NCBI GenBank assembly: GCA_910584575.1
Contig: CAJUBG010000004.1
Span: 29,058-93,057 of the forward strand
Direction of reading: 5' to 3'
DNA from: an uncultured Dorea sp.
GTDB taxonomy: Bacteria > Bacillota > Clostridia > Lachnospirales > Lachnospiraceae
DNA length: 64,000 bases
Shown: positions 58,820 to 64,000 of the stretch, piece after piece
How positions within the stretch are numbered: position 1 is the stretch's first letter
How the letters are laid out: each line of letters starts with the position of its first letter
Program-made: the position numbers and the translations under genes
The notes under the pieces: model-generated
The model's database searches: none
What the model saw: only the letters and a program-made list of their open reading frames with translations
Told to the model about the DNA's origin: nothing

Positions 58820-61201
58820 CTAATTAAAATTCTGCTCTGTCCTCTCGATAATCTCATCCTGAAGCGGTTTGCTTAAGTTACGGAAGAAATCACTGTATCC
58901 GGCCACACGCACAATCAGGTCTTTATACTCCTCCGGATTCTTCTGGGCGTCAATCAAGGTCTGCCGGTCAATTACATTGAACTGAATATGATGTCCGTCC
59001 ATGGAGAAGTAAGACCGAATCAGGCTCGCCATATTGTCAAGCCCTTCTTCGCCTGCAACCACATCCGGCGTAAACTTCTGGTTCAGAAGCGTTCCCGCTG
59101 TCGCAAGGTGGTCCATCTTCGCACAGGACTTAATCACAGCCGTAGGTCCGTTGGTATCCGCAGATTTCTCCGGAGAAATACCCTCGGAAACCGGCTTATG
59201 GGCTTTTCTTCCATTAGGCGTCGCAAGGATTACATCGCCAAAGTATACATGACAGGTAGTCGGAAGCATATCTACTCCATACTTTCCGCCCTTCATATTC
59301 GGACGACCTGTGATAGAGCTTCTGTAAAGCTCGAACACCTCCTGCATGATATCGTCTGCGTAATCGTCGTCATTGCCATATTTCGGAGTCTTGTCATGAA
59401 CCATGCGGTAGATTGCGTCATACCCTTCATAATCATTCTCCATTGCCTCAATCAGTTCCTCCATAGTGAAGTTCTGCTTGTCAAACACATTATATTTCAC
59501 AGAGGCAAGGCAGTCTGTAACCGTGCCGATGCCTACACCCTGAATATAGTTGGTATTATATCTTGCGCCTCCCGCATTGTAATCCTTTGCATTGGAAATA
59601 CAGTCATTGGTCACAACAGAAAGACAGGGCGCCGGCATCTCCTGTGCGTAAAGCTGCTCAATCACATTATTGCCGCGAATCTTAATGTCAACAATATGGG
59701 CGAGCTGCTTTTTGAACGCCTCCCACAGCTCATCATAGCTCTTGAAATCCTTGGCATACCCAAGCTTAAGCCCAATCTGTTTGCCGGAATACTGGTCAAA
59801 TCCATTGAACAGCGTAAGCTGAAATACCTTCGGAATATTCAGATATCCGGTCAGGATATAAGCCTCGCTGCCCCATGCGCCCGTCTCCACACATCCGGAG
59901 GAACCGCCGCGCCTTGCGTCCTCAAGGTTCTTTCCTGCGTTAATCAATTCCATAATCTGGGCTTCCGTATTGTAAAATGCAGGCTGCCCCCATCCTCTCC
60001 TGGAAACCTCGCACGCTCTCTTTAAGAACTTCGCCGGAGTCTTCTTGCTGATGGTCACATTAGAATTAGGCTGAACCAGCTTCATCTCATCCATGCAGTC
60101 CAGAATCAGGTAGCTGACATTGTTTACACCGTTACGTCCGTCCGGCGTCACTCCGCCTGTATTGATATTTGCAAAATCTGTATAAGTCGCGCTCTCCTTC
60201 AATGTAATACCCACCTTCACCGGTGCAGGCTGGTTGTAGAACTTCACCCAAAGACACTCTAAAAGCTCAAGGGCTCTCTCGTCATCTAGAATACCAGCTT
60301 CTACATCCCTCTCATAATATGGGTTCAAATGCTGGTCAAGCCTTCCTGGGCTGAATGCATCCCACGGATTCAGCTCTGTGGTAACGGCAAGATGGGTGAA
60401 CCAATACAACTGAATTGCCTGCCAATAAGTCTGGGGCTTGTGGGCCGGAACAACCTCAAGGTTCGCCGCAATCTGGAGAAGCTCAGCCTTTCTTGTCTCG
60501 TCCGTCTCCTTCTGCGCCATCTCAAGGGCAAGCTTATGGTAGCGCTCGCCAAGGATGATAACAGCGTCACATGAAATATCCATTGCCTTCAGTTCTTCAC
60601 ACTTATTTACCGCATCTGGGTCATTGATATAATCCAGGCTTTCCATGGTCTGATGAATCTTCTCTTTATAGTCCATGTATCCCGTTGTAAATACCTGCTC
60701 GCCGCCGCAGGTATGGCCTGGTCCTCTCTGCTCCATGAACTCAGTAAACATCCCTGCGCTGTAACACTCGTGCCATTCGGGGGTCATTCTTGCAAGAATC
60801 TTCTCCCTCATGCTTCTTCCCGTCCAATACGGGATAATCTCCTCTGCCTGGAGTTTTCTGTCCTCCTCCGTGGTGTGGAAGGATACCAGTTCACGCTCGC
60901 TCATGACTACCATATCCTCTACGCTGTGGCAGCAAAGCTCTGGAAATGTGGGGGATGCCTGGGGATCCCGTCCCTTCTCTCCGATAATCAGCTCACCGTC
61001 GCCTAGGTACAGCGTCTTCTTTGAGAAATACTCCTTAAGCACCAGCGCCCTCATTACAGGGATGGAATATTTCCCGTCGTTTTCTTTGTAAAAATCCGTC
61101 TCAATCTTCGCCCTCTCAAGGTCAATGTGAACCGGTGTCGTCACACTGAGCTCACGGAGTTTCTGAATTCTTTCGTTCATGCCACGCTTTGCCATGTCCA
61201 T
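58820..61201 (-). CDS. hypD: trans-4-hydroxy-L-proline dehydratase (glycyl radical enzyme)
   Basis: The 793-residue protein has the thiyl cysteine C437 with E439 in GCVETG and the glycyl radical G768 in RVAGYS. Relative to C. difficile HypD as I recall it (C434, E436, G765), everything is shifted by exactly three. Substrate-site residues remembered for HypD also fall at +3: F155, H163, D281, S337, D342, Y453 and T648 are all present. It would dehydrate hydroxyproline to pyrroline-5-carboxylate. The ATG follows directly after the activase stop, whose last codons supply GGAGGG. No P5C reductase gene is adjacent. Confidence 0.9.
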   Translation of the reverse strand: MDMAKRGMNERIQKLRELSVTTPVHIDLERAKIETDFYKENDGKYSIPVMRALVLKEYFSKKTLYLGDGELIIGEKGRDPQASPTFPELCCHSVEDMVVMSERELVSFHTTEEDRKLQAEEIIPYWTGRSMREKILARMTPEWHECYSAGMFTEFMEQRGPGHTCGGEQVFTTGYMDYKEKIHQTMESLDYINDPDAVNKCEELKAMDISCDAVIILGERYHKLALEMAQKETDETRKAELLQIAANLEVVPAHKPQTYWQAIQLYWFTHLAVTTELNPWDAFSPGRLDQHLNPYYERDVEAGILDDERALELLECLWVKFYNQPAPVKVGITLKESATYTDFANINTGGVTPDGRNGVNNVSYLILDCMDEMKLVQPNSNVTISKKTPAKFLKRACEVSRRGWGQPAFYNTEAQIMELINAGKNLEDARRGGSSGCVETGAWGSEAYILTGYLNIPKVFQLTLFNGFDQYSGKQIGLKLGYAKDFKSYDELWEAFKKQLAHIVDIKIRGNNVIEQLYAQEMPAPCLSVVTNDCISNAKDYNAGGARYNTNYIQGVGIGTVTDCLASVKYNVFDKQNFTMEELIEAMENDYEGYDAIYRMVHDKTPKYGNDDDYADDIMQEVFELYRSSITGRPNMKGGKYGVDMLPTTCHVYFGDVILATPNGRKAHKPVSEGISPEKSADTNGPTAVIKSCAKMDHLATAGTLLNQKFTPDVVAGEEGLDNMASLIRSYFSMDGHHIQFNVIDRQTLIDAQKNPEEYKDLIVRVAGYSDFFRNLSKPLQDEIIERTEQNFN

Positions 61202-62110
61202 TTACCCTCCTATTTTTGTGTTCTGGAATCCGGCCTCCTGGAAAAGCAGGACAAACTTTTCCATCTCGGCCCGTTCCGGTGCATGTAAATCTGTTCCCTT
61301 ATATTCCATATCCAGCTTCGGATACTTGCCGCTTCCCGTATCGTGGTAAGGCAGCAGGTTAATCTGAGGCGGATGAATATCGTGTTCCTTCAGAAACGCT
61401 ATGGTTTCCTTCATATTTTTCTCGTTTCCATTCACTTCCTTGATTACCGGAATCCGTATGTAGAGCCTTGCCCCGTCTTTCGCAAGACGGATGAGATTCT
61501 CAAGAATCAGCTCATTGTCCACGCCTGTATATTGCTTGTGAAGCTTAGAATCCATCACCTTTACATCATAGAGAAATGTGTCCGCATAAGGGAGTATTGC
61601 CTGGAGCTTCTCATATGGAACGTAACCGCAGGTATCTATGGTAAGGGTCACCTCCTGACGCTTAATCTCCTTTGCAACTGCCAGAAGGTACTCCATATCC
61701 ATGGTCATAACCTCCCCGCCGGAAAATGTCACGCCTCCGCCGGAATCCTCATAGAAAATCTGGTCCTTCATAAGCTCTTTTACAAGCCCTTTCACCGTAT
61801 ACTCGCGTCCTACCACCTCGCGGATTCCTGCGGGACAGTAATTCTCACACTTGCCGCACAGGATACAGGCTTCCCGATTCAGAACAGGCTTCCCCTCCTT
61901 CATGACAAGCGCCTGATTTTCACAGACCTTTGCACATGCGCCGCAGCCTGTGCATTTTTCCGGATCGAACTGCATCTCCCTGCCATAACGCTGAGTCTCC
62001 GGATTATGGCACCACTCACATTTCAAAGGACATCCCTTGAAAAACACAGACGTTCGGATTCCGTCCCCGTCATGAACCGAAAACTTCTGTATATTCGTAA
62101 TATTCTTCAT
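61202..62110 (-). CDS. hypE: Glycyl radical enzyme activase for HypD (radical SAM)
   Basis: The 302-residue activase has the radical SAM motif GCPLKCEWCHNPE and a ferredoxin-like insert with two more 4Fe-4S binding sets (CTGCGACAKVC and CILCGKCENYC), standard for non-PFL activases. GGGVTFSGGEV is the SAM-binding block. It abstracts hydrogen from glycine 768 of the dehydratase. It is the first gene of the two-gene operon and lies directly upstream of hypD with no spacer. Confidence 0.9.
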   Translation of the reverse strand: MKNITNIQKFSVHDGDGIRTSVFFKGCPLKCEWCHNPETQRYGREMQFDPEKCTGCGACAKVCENQALVMKEGKPVLNREACILCGKCENYCPAGIREVVGREYTVKGLVKELMKDQIFYEDSGGGVTFSGGEVMTMDMEYLLAVAKEIKRQEVTLTIDTCGYVPYEKLQAILPYADTFLYDVKVMDSKLHKQYTGVDNELILENLIRLAKDGARLYIRIPVIKEVNGNEKNMKETIAFLKEHDIHPPQINLLPYHDTGSGKYPKLDMEYKGTDLHAPERAEMEKFVLLFQEAGFQNTKIGG

Positions 62111-62172
62111 CTCATATTCCTCTCACTTTTCACAACAGCTTCACACGCCGCCTGGGGATAAACGCCCATCCC

Positions 62173-62196
62173 TTAGACTATGGTTTAGACTATGGT
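62173..62196 (-). repeat. Two 12-bp tandem repeats at the HypE-HypD transcription start
   Basis: TTAGACTATGGT occurs twice head to tail at 62173-62184 and 62185-62196, followed by a partial third copy (TTAAA). They lie immediately downstream of the -10 box, where a bound regulator would block transcription. Confidence 0.65.
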
Positions 62197-62199
62197 TTA

Positions 62200-62228
62200 A
62201 ATATATCACTCTGTTACTATTTTGTCAA
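62200..62228 (-). promoter_or_regulatory. Promoter of the hypE-hypD operon
   Basis: Read on the minus strand, TTGACA (62223-62228), a 17-base spacer and TATATT (62200-62205) are near consensus. The leader to hypE is about 80 bases and begins with the tandem repeats. Confidence 0.8.
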
Positions 62229-62248
62229 TGAAATACGTGACTTAAAAC

Positions 62249-62300
62249 AAACAAAAGGGGCTGACACACAAAATATATTTCTCTCGATGCGTCAGCCCCT
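62249..62300 (-). terminator. Terminator after the DUF1848 gene
   Basis: GGGGCTGAC-type arms at 62257-62268 and 62288-62299 form a 12-bp stem (one G-U in the minus transcript), followed by UUUUG and more U. It separates the DUF1848 gene from the hyp promoter. Confidence 0.75.
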
Positions 62301-62334
62301 CAAAGCCTAATACTATTATATTTTAATCACCAAC

Positions 62335-63282
62335 TTAAAACCCAGTATACATCCCCGGCAGATCAAACAAGGATATCTGAATATCCCTTCCCGACACAGC
62401 CGCCCGTTCCTTAATCACTTCATCCCCCCGCACATGCCCGACCAAAAGCGGTGAATCCGGATCGTGCTGCTCATATTTATTCCGCGCATTCTCCTGACTC
62501 CCCGTTGCATAACAATACCTGCACCCATGAATACAAGTGTGGTACATCCCGATATCCACACTCTCCACACACCGGCACTCCTTACGCTGCCCGCCATCCT
62601 TCTTAAGATCCAGACGGTATCCGGTCAGGCTTCTGATTTTCGCCTTATCAATACATGCACAGTGCCCGATGCCGAACCGTTCAAGATTCATCTTCTCCGC
62701 ACAGGTATACAGCGGAAGGTGATAGCTTCCGGCAATCTTACTGAAACCACTGGCCAGCTTCAGGATCTCATCCTCCGTAAGCTCACAAAACGGACTGTCC
62801 TTATAAGTATCCACAAAGCTGATGATGCACCTGGTCGTCGCCTTTGCAAGCCACCTGCACATCATCTCAAACTGCTCAAGATGATAGGATATCGTATACT
62901 TCTCCGTGAGAAGGATTGGGTCAAAACGCCAGTCCATGCGTTCTTTCCCCAGACGCTCGCTCATCAGCAGGAAAGATGCCATGACATCCGACGTATCCGC
63001 CACATTCACCTCCATATCCTCCTCATAGTCTGTTATCGTTACCTGAAAATAATATTCATAACCCATATCCTCTATCTCCCGCAGATACGGCAGCATAGGC
63101 GTTGGGTTCTTAGTCCAGAACACAATACAGTCCACCGTCTCAGGGGACAGAATAATACGCTTGATCTTCTTACGGTTATACGGATTCGGAACCAGCACTT
63201 CACCAGCTTTCAGACGGTTCACAAACCACTCCGGATACAACGCCGGAATATCCGTTCTTCTGCTTGCACTGATTATCATCAC
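62335..63282 (-). CDS. DUF1848 family protein
   Basis: The 315-residue protein starts MIISASRRTDIPALYPEWF, the hallmark of DUF1848, and contains VDCIVFWTKNPTPML and WRFDPILLTEKY. Near the C-terminus CIHGCRYCYA has the C-x3-C-x2-C spacing of a radical SAM cluster, placed C-terminally rather than at the start. Additional cysteines lie at GIGHCACID and ECRC. The biochemical role is unknown. It lies 14 bases after the HD gene stop, so the two may be co-transcribed. Confidence 0.85.
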   Translation of the reverse strand: MMIISASRRTDIPALYPEWFVNRLKAGEVLVPNPYNRKKIKRIILSPETVDCIVFWTKNPTPMLPYLREIEDMGYEYYFQVTITDYEEDMEVNVADTSDVMASFLLMSERLGKERMDWRFDPILLTEKYTISYHLEQFEMMCRWLAKATTRCIISFVDTYKDSPFCELTEDEILKLASGFSKIAGSYHLPLYTCAEKMNLERFGIGHCACIDKAKIRSLTGYRLDLKKDGGQRKECRCVESVDIGMYHTCIHGCRYCYATGSQENARNKYEQHDPDSPLLVGHVRGDEVIKERAAVSGRDIQISLFDLPGMYTGF

Positions 63283-63295
63283 TCATCCGCCCTTG

Positions 63296-63868
63296 TCAAT
63301 CTGAACCACGCCTGCCTGGCACAGGTGTAAAATCGCCAAAATTCTTCTCAATCAGCCTGCAATATTCCTCAAAGGGCTCTGCCCCCTCAAAAGGTATCCG
63401 CAGGACATCCCGAACCCCCTTGTAATACCAGCCGATAATATGCTTGTCCTTCATGCGGAACCGATTCCAGAGCTCCTCCCCCAAAACAGGATAATCCCTG
63501 TCAATATCCCGCATATTCGACAGCTTATCCGCAAGCCCGATCATCTGCACATCCCTTGGCGCATTGCGAAGATGCTCGATGGTACTAAGCTTCCTGTCTA
63601 TCCAGGACTTGGACTTATCCTCGCTCTCCTGTGCAACCATCCTGGCCACCCTCTCAGAAAACTCCTGCGCCAATATCCTTTGCGTTACCCCTTCACAGTC
63701 TTCAATCGTGTCGTGCAGCACCGCCGCACTAATCACCTCCTCATCTCCTGTCATCGTTGACACAATGTCCTTCACCTCCACCGGATGGACGATATACGGA
63801 CGATTGGTACCCTTCCTGAATTGCCCCTCGTGTGCCCTAAATGCGAATTCGACTGCTCTGTCAATCAT
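63296..63868 (-). CDS. HD-domain phosphohydrolase (SpoT/Mesh1-like)
   Basis: From the ATG at 63868, with AGAGG upstream, the protein begins MIDRAVEFAFRAHEGQFRKGTNRPYIVHP, like the HD domain of RelA/SpoT enzymes and small (p)ppGpp hydrolases. AAVLHDTIEDCEG is the HD motif plus the ED block used for ppGpp hydrolysis, and ADKLSNMRDI follows. No synthetase domain is present. It could hydrolyse (p)ppGpp or another nucleotide. It is followed directly by the DUF1848 gene. Confidence 0.8.
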   Translation of the reverse strand: MIDRAVEFAFRAHEGQFRKGTNRPYIVHPVEVKDIVSTMTGDEEVISAAVLHDTIEDCEGVTQRILAQEFSERVARMVAQESEDKSKSWIDRKLSTIEHLRNAPRDVQMIGLADKLSNMRDIDRDYPVLGEELWNRFRMKDKHIIGWYYKGVRDVLRIPFEGAEPFEEYCRLIEKNFGDFTPVPGRRGSD

Positions 63869-63890
63869 ACTCTTACCTCTCTTATTGCCG

Positions 63891-64000
63891 CTACTCATCT
63901 AACAGATACTCTTCCTCCTCAATCCCTTCACGAAGCCTCGCTTTTTCTTTTTTATGGAATAAGTTAAATATACAGGGAACGACGAACAAAGTCAATACAG
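63891..64000 (-). CDS. C-terminal end of a probable RND/MMPL-type exporter (cut by window edge)
   Basis: The last 36 codons read VLTLFVVPCIFNLF followed by a charged tail ending in EEEYLLDE. A final hydrophobic helix of the LF(V/I)VP type followed by a short basic-acidic tail is typical of AcrB-like and other RND exporters. Only this tail is visible, so the family call is tentative. The stop overlaps the upstream region of the HD-domain gene. Confidence 0.55.
   Translation of the reverse strand, partial: VLTLFVVPCIFNLFHKKEKARLREGIEEEEYLLDE

Noticed and set aside
58820..61201. Pyruvate formate-lyase, choline lyase or glycerol/propanediol dehydratase identity for the glycyl radical enzyme
   Set aside because: The GCVETG block and the full set of substrate-site residues fall at a constant +3 offset from HypD. 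There are no microcompartment genes nearby, and pyruvate formate-lyase has adjacent paired cysteines, not seen here.
1..64000. tRNA, rRNA, insertion sequences, prophage genes
   Set aside because: I looked for tRNA-like cloverleafs, rRNA segments, transposases with terminal repeats and phage structural genes and saw none. The Rpn-like nuclease at 45451 is the only transposase-related protein and has no terminal repeats.

Overview
The window looks like a chromosome segment from a gut Lachnospiraceae of the Clostridium scindens/hylemonae type. This is an inference from gene content: clostridial-type LoaP antiterminators, an NADP-type 7-alpha-hydroxysteroid dehydrogenase, a HypD-type hydroxyproline dehydratase with its activase, a large molybdenum-cofactor operon, several radical SAM enzymes and clostridial promoters, ribosome-binding sites and terminators. 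No rRNA, tRNA, CRISPR array, prophage or insertion sequence was seen.

Region 1 (1-19.6 kb, AT-rich, all minus strand) is one capsule/exopolysaccharide operon read from about 19.3 kb down past base 1. Its order is two tandem NusG/LoaP-type antiterminators, an intrinsic terminator, PIG-L deacetylase, initiating sugar transferase, ATP-grasp ligase, DegT-like aminotransferase, two SDR nucleotide-sugar enzymes around a glycosyltransferase, an RmlD-like reductase, Stealth phosphotransferase, GT4, HtrL/YibB transferase, Wzy, DUF115 protein, Wzx, O-acyltransferase, a KdsB-like CMP-sugar synthetase, a DRE-TIM aldolase and a HAD phosphatase. The last three look like a CMP-ulosonate cassette. Just upstream (19307-19540) lies what I read as an invertible promoter: 30-bp inverted repeats (28/30 identical) flank about 174 bp with a consensus promoter that points away from the operon in this assembly. 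The acyltransferase gene carries a ten-G tract, a second possible phase switch.

Region 2 (19.6-29.6 kb, higher GC) is mixed metabolism and transport: 7-alpha-HSDH with its own promoter and leader, a GH31 glycosidase, EamA, YwaF-like and YitT membrane proteins, a MerR/MATE pair with a classic 19-bp-spacer operator-promoter, and an FAD-dependent dehydrogenase behind a guanine-type purine riboswitch whose overlapping terminator suggests ON logic.

Region 3 (29.7-38.1 kb) is a ten-gene minus-strand operon for molybdenum cofactor synthesis and molybdate uptake (mobA, moeA, mobB, moeA-like, moaC, moaA, MOSC-MogA fusion, modA, modB, modC). Divergent to it is a 1056-residue fusion of EndoQ and UvrD-type helicase domains.

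Region 4 (41.4-53.7 kb) holds a nucleoside salvage operon (udp, cdd, deoB, punA, deoC), an Rpn/PD-(D/E)XK nuclease with a 21-bp tandem repeat and a possible internal start, and a peptide-use operon (M24 aminopeptidase plus oppABCDF) with strong hairpins between oppA and oppB.

Region 5 (53.7-64 kb) has a YitT/YczE membrane protein, a chemoreceptor, GntR and TetR regulators, an NrdG-like activase, acylphosphatase, the HypD dehydratase and its activase behind a consensus promoter with 12-bp tandem repeats, a DUF1848 protein, an HD-domain protein and the end of an RND-type exporter.
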